Shown in pieces: positions 27,301-36,620 of a stretch of 64,000 nucleotides of DNA. The DNA comes from JANOYJ01 sp963792485 (GTDB lineage: Bacteria; Pseudomonadota; Alphaproteobacteria; Rhizobiales; Rhizobiaceae). The notes under the pieces are model-generated. The model made no database searches and was not told the origin of the DNA. It saw only the letters and a list, made by a program, of their open reading frames with translations. The position numbers were made by a program, and so were the translations under genes. The stretch covers positions 62,001 through 126,000 of the forward strand of contig CAWBWL010000007.1 of the NCBI GenBank assembly GCA_963792485.1, given 5' to 3'. How positions within the stretch are numbered: the stretch's first letter is position 1; each line of letters begins with the position of its first letter.

Positions 27301-27316
27301 TCATACGCCTCTGAAC

Positions 27317-27700
27317 CTATTCGTCCGCCTGCTTGCGCTGAACCACCCGAATGAGCGATCTCAGCATTTTTCCGTTCTCTTCGCTGGCCGCAAGCAATTT
27401 CGCTGCGCCCGCTTCCGTCAGGAGTCCAACCCGCTTGGCAATCAAAATGTGCGTCTCCAGTTCTTTCAACGAACCCTGTGCGATTCGTAAAAATTGCACA
27501 AACGACCCGCGATTTTCGCGTCCATACCCTTCAGCGATATTCGCCGCAATTGACACCGCAGCCCGCCTAATTTGTGATGTCAAACCAAACATTTCTTCCT
27601 TAGGAAATGTCTTGGTCAGACCGTAACTCAAAACCGCCAGCTCAATTGCCGACTGCCAAACTTTCAGATCCTGATAAGAGGCAATCTTTCCGTCCGACAC
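27317..27700 (-). CDS. four-helix-bundle protein (23S rRNA intervening-sequence / S23 type)
   Basis: 127 residues, all helical. It carries the family signatures YQDLKVWQSAIELA at about 8-21, FGLTSQIRRAAVSIAANIAEGYGR split over helix 2 and 3, and GSFVQFLRIAQGSLKELETHI. This family (TIGR02436 type) includes proteins encoded in intervening sequences of 23S rRNA genes and is related to the Avd accessory protein of diversity-generating retroelements; its biochemical role is not settled. It starts at GTG 27700, three bases after the right repeat, and its stop lies 16 bases before the left repeat. It interrupts the conserved nuoC-nuoD junction. Confidence 0.88.
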   Translation of the reverse strand: MSDGKIASYQDLKVWQSAIELAVLSYGLTKTFPKEEMFGLTSQIRRAAVSIAANIAEGYGRENRGSFVQFLRIAQGSLKELETHILIAKRVGLLTEAGAAKLLAASEENGKMLRSLIRVVQRKQADE

Positions 27701-27703
27701 AAA

Positions 27704-27735
27704 CCCTACTCACTACTGACTATTTGCTACTCACT
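27704..27735 (-). repeat. heptamer-built inverted repeat, nuoC side of the four-helix-bundle cassette
   Basis: On the minus strand it reads AGTGAGTAGCAAATAGTCAG then TAGTGAGTAGGG, matching the inverted copy at 27268-27300. The TGA stop codon of nuoC (27731-27733) lies inside this repeat, so the repeat supplies the end of the nuoC frame. Confidence 0.9.
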
Positions 27736-28330
27736 GTTTCGCCTTCTCATCACCGGGAAGCACGTAGTCCGTCCCCTCCCATGGGGAGAGGAAATCGAAC
27801 TGGCGAAATTCCTGCCGCAGTTCAACCGGCTCATACACGACCCGCTTCACTTCATCGTCATACCTGACTTCAATGAACCCAGTCGTCGGGAAGTCCTTGC
27901 GCAGTGGATGCCCCTCAAAACCATAATCTGTCAGCAGCCGCCGCAAATCCGGATGGCCAGTGAACAGGATGCCATAGAGATCATAGGCCTCACGCTCGAA
28001 CCAGTCCGCACCGGGAAAAACGCCCGTGACCGACGGCACAGTTGAATCTTCGTCCGTCCGCAGCTTCACCCGGATGCGGGTGTTCTTCGTCGGCGACATC
28101 AGGTGATAGACGACCTCAAAGCGCTGCTCCCGCCCCGGATAGTCCGCGCCAGCCAGATCAATGAACGAAAAAAACGCGCAGTCCTTGTCATCGCGCAGGA
28201 ATGTCAGCACCTCAATGATCGAGGCCGCATCGGTCTCAAGCGTCAGTTCGCCAAACGCCATTTTCGACGAAATCTTGTCACCGAATTTCTTGCCCACCAA
28301 TTCGCCAAGGCCGCTCAAAATTTCGCTCAT
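27731..28330 (-). CDS. nuoC: NADH-quinone oxidoreductase subunit C
   Basis: 30-kDa peripheral subunit, 199 residues. Core motifs are FFSFIDLAGADYPGREQRF, FPGADWFEREAYDLYGI and HPLRKDFPTTGF. It is a separate subunit, not fused to NuoD. The C-terminus VLPGDEKAKQ ends at a TGA that belongs to the inverted repeat of the neighbouring cassette, so the last residue(s) may have been altered by the insertion. Confidence 0.96.
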   Translation of the reverse strand: MSEILSGLGELVGKKFGDKISSKMAFGELTLETDAASIIEVLTFLRDDKDCAFFSFIDLAGADYPGREQRFEVVYHLMSPTKNTRIRVKLRTDEDSTVPSVTGVFPGADWFEREAYDLYGILFTGHPDLRRLLTDYGFEGHPLRKDFPTTGFIEVRYDDEVKRVVYEPVELRQEFRQFDFLSPWEGTDYVLPGDEKAKQ

Positions 28331-28333
28331 GGC

Positions 28334-28909
28334 CTATCTCTCAATCGTGCCGGTGCGGCGGATTTTCTTTTGCAAAAGCAGCACGCCGTAGAGCAGCGCC
28401 TCCGCCGTCGGCGGGCAGCCGGGAATGTAGATATCGACCGGCACAATGCGGTCGCAGCCGCGCACGACGGAATAGGAATAGTGATAATAGCCGCCGCCAT
28501 TGGCGCAGGAGCCCATGGACATCACGTAACGCGGCTCGGGCATCTGGTCATAGACCTTGCGCAGCGCCGGGGCCATTTTGTTGGTCAGCGTTCCGGCAAC
28601 GATCATCACATCCGATTGGCGCGGGCTGGCGCGCGGGGCAAAGCCGAATCGTTCGGCGTCATAGCGCGGCATGGATGTGTGCATCATCTCGACCGCGCAG
28701 CACGCCAAGCCAAACGTCATCCACATCAAGGAGCCGGTGCGCGCCCAGGTAACAAGCGCCTCGGAGGAGGTGACAAGAAAGCCCTTGTCGGAAAGCTCGT
28801 TGTTCAGTTCGCCAAAAAACGGATCATTGGCGCCGACAGGTTTGCCGGTGTTCGGGTCGATAATCCCTTTGGGCCGTTCGGCGACCAGCGTCTGTCCGGT
28901 CAATCCCAT
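28334..28909 (-). CDS. nuoB: NADH-quinone oxidoreductase subunit B
   Basis: PSST-type subunit carrying the N2 [4Fe-4S] cluster next to quinone, 191 residues. Cluster ligands lie in LACCAVEMM, MGSCANGGG and IPGCPPTAE. ATG 28909 (MGLTGQTLV) has GGGAG seven bases upstream and overlaps the end of nuoA by ten bases. It starts three bases before nuoC on the other side. Confidence 0.96.
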   Translation of the reverse strand: MGLTGQTLVAERPKGIIDPNTGKPVGANDPFFGELNNELSDKGFLVTSSEALVTWARTGSLMWMTFGLACCAVEMMHTSMPRYDAERFGFAPRASPRQSDVMIVAGTLTNKMAPALRKVYDQMPEPRYVMSMGSCANGGGYYHYSYSVVRGCDRIVPVDIYIPGCPPTAEALLYGVLLLQKKIRRTGTIER

Positions 28910-29265
28910 TCCAGCGCTCCCTTCTTCCATTCGTAAACAAAGCCGATTGTCAGCACGGCGAGGAACACCATCATGGACCAAAATCCGAACATGCCAATCT
29001 GACCGAATGACACAGCCCACGGAAAGAGAAAGGCGACTTCCAAGTCGAAAATGATGAACAGGATCGAGACCAGATAAAAGCGCACGTCAAATTTCATGCG
29101 CGCATCGTCAAAGGAATTGAAGCCGCATTCATAAGCAGAGAGCTTCTCCGGGTCAGGCGCGCGATAGGCAACAAGAAAGGGCGCCACCATCAAGGCAAGG
29201 CCGATAACCAGCGCAACGCCAATAAAGATCACGATTGGCAAATATGAGCTCAAAACTTCATTCAT
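28900..29265 (-). CDS. nuoA: NADH-quinone oxidoreductase subunit A
   Basis: First gene of the complex I operon, 121 residues and three transmembrane helices. The conserved loop SAYECGFNSFDDARMKFDVRF lies between helices 1 and 2 (given here in part: YECGF and FDVRFYLV), and the acidic FDLEVAFLFPWA lies in helix 2. The upstream 285 bases to the tRNA-Val gene should contain the operon promoter. Confidence 0.96.
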   Translation of the reverse strand: MNEVLSSYLPIVIFIGVALVIGLALMVAPFLVAYRAPDPEKLSAYECGFNSFDDARMKFDVRFYLVSILFIIFDLEVAFLFPWAVSFGQIGMFGFWSMMVFLAVLTIGFVYEWKKGALEWD

Positions 29266-29550
29266 GGCGCACCCCGAAGCGAAAGGCTTCCCAACAATGA
29301 GCAGGACCGGCGCACAATACTGCGCTCACCCGCTTCTGTGTTCGGTCCGGCGTAGGTTCAAGGCCCAAGCTGAATCGCGGCGAGGGTTATCCCACCCGCC
29401 GAATCCGCGCAAGGCTGAACCAGCGATTCACGCTGTTCCGACTCCCATAAATGCAGCAATGGCCAAGAAAATCAAACACTCAGGGGGAAAGTCCGGACCG
29501 GCCGCTCAGAGGTGCGTCCTGGTTTTGATCTTGACTGGCAGGAATACGAA

Positions 29551-29626
<76 letters not shown>

Positions 29627-29811
29627 ATTCGTGCGCGGTTCTCTATGCGGTTCGCTTGCCGAGTGCAAGCCCTTTGCGAGACAAGTTGGTGCGTGACATA
29701 GGGGTTGGAATTCAAGCTGATTTTGACCGTTCGATTGCTTGACAGTTACACCGCCTGCCCCTAAACGGTCGCTCACGTGAACGGGCCTGCCTGTTCGCGA
29801 TACGGAAATGC

Positions 29812-29888
29812 GCGGGTGTAGCTCAGTTGGTTAGAGTGCCGGCCTGTCACGCCGGAGGTCGCGGGTTCGAGCCCCGTCACTCGCGCCA
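29812..29888 (+). tRNA. tRNA-Asp (anticodon GUC)
   Basis: 77 bases with acceptor GCGGGTG pairing CACTCGC, anticodon arm CCGGC-CTGTCAC-GCCGG (GUC), T arm CGCGGGTTCGAGCCCCG and encoded CCA. It is divergent from tRNA-Val, with a 185-base spacer that should hold both promoters. Confidence 0.97.
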
Positions 29889-29940
29889 TTTCCCCTTCCC
29901 TCTCCCTCAAATAGCTCGGTGCAAGCGCTTTGGCGCATCA

Positions 29941-29969
29941 AAGAAAAATGCGTGGCATTCGCGCCACGC
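29941..29969 (-). terminator. intrinsic terminator of the sugar ABC operon
   Basis: On the minus strand GCGTGGC-GCGAAT-GCCACGC is followed by ATTTTTCTT. It lies about 30 bases after the stop of the ATP-binding gene and faces the plus-strand tRNA-Asp. Confidence 0.85.
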
Positions 29970-29997
29970 ACTCTCCGGACCATGGGGATGGGCATTA

Positions 29998-30999
<1,002 letters not shown>

Positions 31000-31009
31000 T
31001 TTTCCCCTC

Positions 31010-31840
31010 CTAGCCTTTGACGCCACCGGCGGTCAGGCCTGAAATGATCTTGCGCTGGAATATGAGAACGAGAACGATGAGCGGAACGGTCACGATGACC
31101 GACGCTGCCATGATGGGACCCCAAGGCACTTCGTACTGCGTCGCGCCGGACAGAAGCCCAATTGCCACGGGAACGGTGCGCTGCTCATTTGACGAAGTGA
31201 ACGTCAATGCAAAGAGGAACTCGTTCCACGCGCCAATGAATGCGAGCAAGCCAGTTGTAACCAATGCGGGCCACATCAAGGGCAGAAACACTTTCGTGAT
31301 GATGACCCACGGCGTAGCCCCGTCCACAATGGCAGCCTCTTCAATTTCAATCGGCAGGTCCCGCATGAATGTGGTAAGCACCCAGACGGTGAACGGCAAA
31401 GTGAAGATCGTGTAGGAGAAAATAAGCGACCAAAGCGTGTTGTGCAGCCCGAAAAAACGCACCAGTTCAAAAAGGCCAGCCAGAACCGCAATCTGCGGGA
31501 ACATTGACACCGCCAGGATCGTCATCAGCAGCAGGCCACGCCCCCGGAACCGGACTCTGGCAAGCGCGTAAGACGCCGTTATCGCAAGGAACAGCGCCAA
31601 GATCACCACGGAGCTGGCGACAAACACCGAATTGAGAAGATTTCTAGGAAAGGTGCCCGTGTTGAAGACGCCAACATAGTTTTCAAGACTGATCGACTTC
31701 GGCAGATAGTTGATTTCGAAGATGGCGGTGCCGACTTCAAACGATGTCAGGATTGCGTAATAGAATGGAAACACCGCAAAAATGACAATCGCAACAACCA
31801 GCGCATAAAAGGCAGTTGATTTGGCGTAGTCCCAATACAT
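31010..31840 (-). CDS. sugar ABC transporter permease (MalG/ThuG type)
   Basis: 276 residues and six transmembrane helices. The EAA loop that contacts the ATPase is EEAAIVDGATPWVIITKVFLP in part (EAAIVDGA ... LPLMWP). ATG 31840 has a G-rich ribosome site (GGGGGG) about seven bases upstream. A GTG directly before it (31843) overlaps the stop of the other permease and could also serve. It pairs with the ThuF-like permease to form the membrane channel. Confidence 0.92.
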   Translation of the reverse strand: MYWDYAKSTAFYALVVAIVIFAVFPFYYAILTSFEVGTAIFEINYLPKSISLENYVGVFNTGTFPRNLLNSVFVASSVVILALFLAITASYALARVRFRGRGLLLMTILAVSMFPQIAVLAGLFELVRFFGLHNTLWSLIFSYTIFTLPFTVWVLTTFMRDLPIEIEEAAIVDGATPWVIITKVFLPLMWPALVTTGLLAFIGAWNEFLFALTFTSSNEQRTVPVAIGLLSGATQYEVPWGPIMAASVIVTVPLIVLVLIFQRKIISGLTAGGVKG

Positions 31841-32814
31841 CACCGGTCCCCCCCATCAAACCTGACTTTGCCCAGCCACATGTAAAGCAGCGTCATGCCT
31901 GTCAGCAAAACGAACAGCAGTGTCGCCTGCGCCGATCCGTAGGCGAACTTGTCAAAGTCAAACAGGTTTTCGCGCGCAATCACTGAAAGTGTTTTCGTAC
32001 TCGAACTGTTTGGCGTCAGGACATAGATCAGGTCAAAAATACGCATCGCATCCAGCATGCGGAAGATCACCGCAACCATGAGCGCCGGACGGATAAGCGG
32101 CAGCGTCACTTTGAAGAACACTTTGACCGGATGAACGCCGTCGATTTCCGCCGCCTCGTAAATGTCTTTCGGCACCATTTGCAGTCCGGCCAGAATGAGC
32201 AGAGCCATGAATGGCGTAGTCTTCCAAACGTCAACCATGAGCACTGCGAACATGGCTGTGTCTGCAGTGGCTGCCCACGCGATCGGCGCGTCAATCAAGC
32301 CAAACTTGACAAAGATGTCGTTGAGAATGCCGAACTGATCGTTGAGCATCCAGGACCACATTTTCGCCGAAACGATTGTCGGGATCGCCCAGGGGATAAG
32401 AATGGCTGCCCGAACGAGCCCGCGTCCTTTGAATTCAGCATTGAGAACAAGGGCGACAATAGTGCCGAGTATCGTCTCAAGAATAACTGATACGAACGAG
32501 AAACGGAGCGTGTTCCACAGCGCATTCCACCATGCAGGGTCCGCGAGCGTGCCGCCCCACAAGACCTTTCCGCTCTTGAGCGTGGTCCATCTGAGATAGT
32601 TGTCAAAACCAACGAAATCCGCGCCATAGAGATTGGTCAGTGAGGCGTTGGTCATGGAGAAGTAGATTGTGCGATAGAGCGGCCAACCGGCCACCACTAT
32701 AAGCGCGACAATCATCGGAACAAGGAACCAGCGGGCGGCGCGTATGCGCTCTGCCTGAAGTTCGGAGCGCTGGCCAGAGGCAGCAGCCGTTCGTATTGGA
32801 GTGGACGATTTCAA
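31840..32814 (-). CDS. sugar ABC transporter permease (MalF/ThuF type), start uncertain
   Basis: 324 residues and six transmembrane helices, with the EAA loop YEAAEIDGVHPVKVFFKV. The only start codon in this frame is TTG 32814, which has no ribosome site. Thirteen bases upstream, ATG 32827 has GAGG at good spacing but is in another frame (MTAVVEIV). Removing one G in GTCGTTG would join them as MTAVLKSSTPIR, so a one-base insertion near the start is likely. The frame stays good from there to the stop. Confidence 0.88.
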   Translation of the reverse strand: MKSSTPIRTAAASGQRSELQAERIRAARWFLVPMIVALIVVAGWPLYRTIYFSMTNASLTNLYGADFVGFDNYLRWTTLKSGKVLWGGTLADPAWWNALWNTLRFSFVSVILETILGTIVALVLNAEFKGRGLVRAAILIPWAIPTIVSAKMWSWMLNDQFGILNDIFVKFGLIDAPIAWAATADTAMFAVLMVDVWKTTPFMALLILAGLQMVPKDIYEAAEIDGVHPVKVFFKVTLPLIRPALMVAVIFRMLDAMRIFDLIYVLTPNSSSTKTLSVIARENLFDFDKFAYGSAQATLLFVLLTGMTLLYMWLGKVRFDGGDR

Positions 32815-32970
32815 CGACTGCGGTCATGCCGTAACCTCATGGAGCGGAGTCAGACAAACTTTAAGTCAGTCGCCCGCCGCAAGAATGCATGAAATCGCGA
32901 AGGGCAATGTTGATAGGCAAAAGGGGTGCGCCGCGAGTGGCGCACCCAGACCGGGAGGAGCCGGTTATTC

Positions 32971-34236
32971 TTACCAGCCAGCGCCCTTGAGCTCTGTCAG
33001 CTTGGCTTCCAGAAGCTCAAGGTTTTCAGCACCTGTGCCCTTGCCGGACAAGGTGTCGTGGACAGCAGACCAGAACAGCGAGGACACCTCGTTGTACTTG
33101 ACTTTTGTCGGAGCCGACGGACGCGGAACGGCATTCAAAAAGACTTCCTTCCAGCGCGGGATAATTGGCTGGGCCTTGGCAATGTCGGCGTCGTCATAGA
33201 GGGAGATGATCGTCGGCAGGCTTGAACCGATCAAAGCGCGCTGTTTCTGAACCTCTGCAGAAGCCAGGAACTTGGCGAACTCGATCGCCACGTCCGGATT
33301 CTTGGAATATTTGGAAACAGCCACGTTCCAGCCGCCGAGTGTGGCAGCTGACCCGCCGCCCTCGCCGCCCGATGGCAGCGGCACAACGTCAAACAGGCCT
33401 TTGACTTTCGAGTCATCGCCGTTGCCGAGCGCGTAGGCATATGGCCAGTTGCGCATGAACACGGCGTTGCCAACCTGCCAGACGCCGCGGGACTCTTCTT
33501 CCTGATAAGCAAGAACGCCCTCAGGCGATATTTTGCCGATCCAGCCCTTGACGCGATCAATCGCGGCAGCGGCCTTTTCATTGTTGATTGAGATCGTGCC
33601 ATCCGGCTCGACGATCTGTCCGCCGCCGTTCGACTTCACCCACTCAAGGGCGTCGCAGGTCAGGCCCTCATAGGCGTTGCCCTGGAACACAAAACCATGC
33701 ATGTCCTTGTTGCCGGCCTCGCGTTCCTTGTTCTGGATTTCCTCGGCGATCGCCGCCATTTCGTCCCATGTCTTTGGCGGCTGCTTGCCATACTTCTCCA
33801 GAAGGTCCTTGCGGTAGTAAAGCGCTGGCGCATCCGTGAAGATTGGCAGAGCGACGAGCTTGCCGTTGGCCGTCTGGGATTCAATGATCGACGGGAAGTG
33901 CAAGGCTGCGACATCTTTTGCCGCCTCGGTCAGATCAAGGAACTGGTCGGCAAGCTGCGGGGCCCAGATCACGTCGGTCTGGTAAACGTCAACGTCAGCA
34001 TTGCCTGCGGCAAGCCAGAGACGGTACTGGCCGAATTGATCAGAGGTTGAAGATGGCATCGGAACAATCGTTACCGTATTGCCGGTTTTCTCTTCCCAAG
34101 GCTTGATCAGGTTTTTGAAGTTCTCGATGTCCTTGCCGGTAGCGCCGGACACGAAATTGATATTGGCGGCAAAAGCAGCACCAGATGCGAGCATTGTGCC
34201 CGCGATGAGGCCTGCGACTAGAGATTTCATGTACAT
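32971..34236 (-). CDS. sugar ABC transporter substrate-binding protein (ThuE-like)
   Basis: 421-residue periplasmic binding protein. The signal peptide MKSLVAGLIAGTMLASGAAFA, here given as MKSLVAGLIAGTML plus ASGAAFA, would be cut before ANINF. The mature part has the two-lobed type 1 fold, with WLAAGNADVDVYQTDVIW and FTDAPALYYRKDLLEKYG typical of trehalose/maltose binders. ATG 34236 (MYMKSL) has GGGAGGAAAT upstream. It is first in the operon, 114 bases upstream of a LacI-type operator (34350-34366) in the transcription sense. Confidence 0.92.
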   Translation of the reverse strand: MYMKSLVAGLIAGTMLASGAAFAANINFVSGATGKDIENFKNLIKPWEEKTGNTVTIVPMPSSTSDQFGQYRLWLAAGNADVDVYQTDVIWAPQLADQFLDLTEAAKDVAALHFPSIIESQTANGKLVALPIFTDAPALYYRKDLLEKYGKQPPKTWDEMAAIAEEIQNKEREAGNKDMHGFVFQGNAYEGLTCDALEWVKSNGGGQIVEPDGTISINNEKAAAAIDRVKGWIGKISPEGVLAYQEEESRGVWQVGNAVFMRNWPYAYALGNGDDSKVKGLFDVVPLPSGGEGGGSAATLGGWNVAVSKYSKNPDVAIEFAKFLASAEVQKQRALIGSSLPTIISLYDDADIAKAQPIIPRWKEVFLNAVPRPSAPTKVKYNEVSSLFWSAVHDTLSGKGTGAENLELLEAKLTELKGAGW

Positions 34237-34349
34237 TGATTTCCTCCCAATTGTACTTCGTGCTGCTTTGGGTTTTACACCGGCGGCTGCAACATGTCCT
34301 CCCGAGACACCGCCGGAGACACACAGGCCGGAGCCGGTGCAAAAGCGGC

Positions 34350-34366
34350 TTTGAAAGCGCTTTAAA
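34350..34366. promoter_or_regulatory. LacI-family operator, sugar operon side
   Basis: TTTGAAAGCGCTTTAAA contains the perfect palindrome AAAGCGCTTT around a central CG, the classic form bound by LacI/GalR proteins. It lies 114 bases before the binding-protein start codon. It shares its core with the site at 36551-36570 in front of thuA. Confidence 0.7.
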
Positions 34367-34557
34367 ATATTAAGTAACAAGTAGGGACTTCTTGTCAAGC
34401 GCTCGCGCTCAAAGCCAATGAGATATTTTGTGCCCGCGCCATTGGTAGCCATAATAAAGATATTACGATCAACGTCTTAAAGGGCAACGCCCATGTTCGC
34501 CCAATCCTCGTTTCTTCGCTATCTTGCCAAGCGCCCATAAATGCAGCAATCTTGGAA

Positions 34558-34574
34558 TTTGATAGCGCTTTTGA
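34558..34574. promoter_or_regulatory. second LacI-type site, regulator side (weaker)
   Basis: TTTGATAGCGCTTTTGA is the same core with one half imperfect. It lies about 90 bases before the regulator's own start codon and could mediate autoregulation or looping with 34350-34366. Confidence 0.45.
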
Positions 34575-34664
34575 TTTTGACGACGATGTCATCTTCGTTG
34601 AAACGTTACAGATAGGCAACCGGCTCCCTATTCAACGAGGAGCAGAGGGAAACAGGGCAGGAAA

Positions 34665-35696
34665 ATGAACCTCAAGGAGTTCTCGCGGCTTGTCGGTTTG
34701 TCGCAGACAACCGTCAGCCGGGCGCTCAGCGGCTATCCTGAGGTCAAGCCGGAAACGCGGGAACGTGTTCAGGAAGCGGCCCACAAATTTGGCTATCATC
34801 CAAACCGCAGCGCAATCGGTCTCGCGACTGGGCGCGCGGGCGCAATCGGCATTGTCTTTCGCGAAGACACCGAGTTCGGACCGCACATCAACGAGTTTCT
34901 GCGCGGTCTCGGCAGACGGTTGAAGGAAGATGGCGTCGACATCCTGATGACGATGGTGGATTCAATTGAGGCAGAGATTCGGACCTATAAGCGCCTCGCG
35001 GCAAGCAAACGGGTGGACGCTGTCATCCTGCACTCACCTCTCCTGAAAGACAGCCGGCTCGCGCTGTTGGAGCAGCTGCGCCTTCCATTCATTCTTCATG
35101 GCCGAACCGAACACGCCGAACCCGTCGCATATCTTGACATTGACAATTTCGGCGCAATAAAGCGCGCGACGTCCCACCTTCTGGACCTTGGCCACCGCCG
35201 GATCGGCATGATCAACGGGCTGGCTGGCCGCACGTTTTCGGAACACCGCGAAAGCGGTTATCTGACAGCTTACGCAGAGCGCGGATTGACGCCGCGCGAG
35301 GGGCTGATCGGCAATGGCGAGTTTACCGACGAAATCGGTTTTCGCATCATGCAAGGCTTTCTGGAATCGCATGAGCCGCCGACCGCGGTGCTTGCCGGGT
35401 CAATGATGTCAGCTCTTGGAGCCATGCGCGCAATCCGTCTTGCCGGCATGCAGCTTGGAAGGGACGTTTCGCTGATCGCGCATGACGACGTGTTCCCCTA
35501 CCTCAACGCCGACAATATGGTGCCCCCCGTATCGACAACAAGATCATCAATTGGAGCAGCGGGAACGCGCATTGGCGAACTGGTGATGCAACTTTTGACC
35601 GGACGACCCACAGCCGAGATTCACGAAGTCTGGCCGGTTGAGCTGGTCTTGCGCGAGTCTACTGGCCCGGCTCCCTTGATGCTGGCGATGGCCTGA
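34665..35696 (+). CDS. LacI-family transcriptional regulator
   Basis: 343 residues. The N-terminal helix-turn-helix has NLKEFSRLVGLSQTTVSRALSG at residues 2-23 (key part LSQTTVSRALSG), a hinge helix near 45-60, and a periplasmic-binding-protein-like effector domain (AIGIVFREDTEFG, GHRRIGMINGLAG, PPTAVLAGS). CAGGAAA precedes ATG 34665. It is divergent from the sugar transporter operon and convergent with thuA. Matching palindromes lie before both, so it is likely the repressor of a trehalose/maltose-type sugar regulon. Its stop touches the thuA stop (TGATCA). Confidence 0.92.
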   Translation: MNLKEFSRLVGLSQTTVSRALSGYPEVKPETRERVQEAAHKFGYHPNRSAIGLATGRAGAIGIVFREDTEFGPHINEFLRGLGRRLKEDGVDILMTMVDSIEAEIRTYKRLAASKRVDAVILHSPLLKDSRLALLEQLRLPFILHGRTEHAEPVAYLDIDNFGAIKRATSHLLDLGHRRIGMINGLAGRTFSEHRESGYLTAYAERGLTPREGLIGNGEFTDEIGFRIMQGFLESHEPPTAVLAGSMMSALGAMRAIRLAGMQLGRDVSLIAHDDVFPYLNADNMVPPVSTTRSSIGAAGTRIGELVMQLLTGRPTAEIHEVWPVELVLRESTGPAPLMLAMA

Positions 35697-36482
35697 TCAG
35701 CGGTAACCCGCCTCGCCTGCCGCATGCAGTTTGCCGCCGCGCTCGACGATAGGCTCCAGCGCCTTTTCAACCGGCACGTTGGGCGCATCATGGATGGAGA
35801 CCTGCGTTCCGGCCGGGTTGTATGCCCACTTCACCGAGTTGCGCAGAACCTTTTGCACGTTCGCGTCATGATAGCTTGGGTAGGTCTCATGACCGGGACG
35901 GAAGTAGAATATATTCCCGGCGCCTCTTTTGTAGGTCAGGCCCGACCGGAACACTTCGCCGCCCTGGAACCAGGAAATGAAGACGGTTTCCAGTGGTTCC
36001 GGCACCGCAAATTGCTCGCCATACATTTCCTCGTTTTCGAGTTCAAAGTATTCGCCCAGCCCCTCGCAGATCGGATGGCGGGGATTGATGACCCAAAAGC
36101 GCTCGCGCTCACCCGCTTCGCGCCATTTCAGCCCGCAGGGCGTGCCCATCAGCTTCTTGAATATCTTGGCATAATGCCCGGAATGGAGCACGATGAGCCC
36201 CATCCCTTCCCAGACGCGCTTGGCAACCCGCTCGACGACTTCATCGGACACCCCGCCATGATCCTTGTGCCCCCACCAGAGCAAGACATCGGTCTTGTCG
36301 AGGCGCGATTGCGGAAGGCCGTGCTCCGGCTGCTCCATTGTTGCCGTGGTGGCGCTGATGGCGCGGTCGGTGTTCAGCGCATCGGCGATCGTGTTGTGCA
36401 TGCCGTTGGGATAAATGTCCGCGACCACCTTGTTTGTACGCTCATGAATGTTCTCGCCCCAGACGACAGTTTGAATAGCCAT
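35697..36482 (-). CDS. thuA: ThuA-family trehalose utilisation protein
   Basis: 261 residues with the class I glutamine-amidotransferase-like fold of ThuA. It has VVWGENIHERTN near the start, MHNTIADAL, LLWWGHKDHGGV, GMGLIVLHSGHYAKIFK, then EMYGEQFAVPEPLE and FYFRPGHETYPSYHD. In rhizobia ThuA works with ThuB in conversion of 3-keto derivatives of trehalose-type disaccharides; no thuB is seen here. ATG 36482 has GGGAGAA upstream; the frame is open further but without family sequence. A near-perfect 20-base LacI operator lies about 70 bases before it. Confidence 0.9.
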   Translation of the reverse strand: MAIQTVVWGENIHERTNKVVADIYPNGMHNTIADALNTDRAISATTATMEQPEHGLPQSRLDKTDVLLWWGHKDHGGVSDEVVERVAKRVWEGMGLIVLHSGHYAKIFKKLMGTPCGLKWREAGERERFWVINPRHPICEGLGEYFELENEEMYGEQFAVPEPLETVFISWFQGGEVFRSGLTYKRGAGNIFYFRPGHETYPSYHDANVQKVLRNSVKWAYNPAGTQVSIHDAPNVPVEKALEPIVERGGKLHAAGEAGYR

Positions 36483-36550
36483 GTTTGTTCTCCCAGAAAA
36501 TTCGACTGATCCACCAGCGCGGAAAATGCGCACATAGATGCCGGCCAAGA

Positions 36551-36570
36551 AATTGAAAGCGGTTTCAATT
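36551..36570. promoter_or_regulatory. LacI-family operator in front of thuA
   Basis: AATTGAAAGCGGTTTCAATT is a 20-base palindrome with a single mismatch at the centre, 68 bases upstream of the thuA start codon. It shares GAAAGCG with the site at 34350, so thuA and the transporter probably form one regulon. Confidence 0.75.
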
Positions 36571-36620
36571 TAAAGCTAAAACGTTTGCGCGCGTTTCGCA
36601 AGCGTGGCTTTGAAAAGACT

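Larger units (their letters stand above)
34237..34664. promoter_or_regulatory. divergent control region of the sugar operon and its LacI regulator
   Basis: 428 bases without a gene, between the binding-protein start (minus) and the lacI-type start (plus). It contains a clear operator-like palindrome at 34350-34366 and a second related one at 34558-34574. A possible half-site, TTGAAACGTTACA, lies at about 34598-34610. Both promoters must lie here. It is AT-richer than the genes beside it. Confidence 0.6.
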
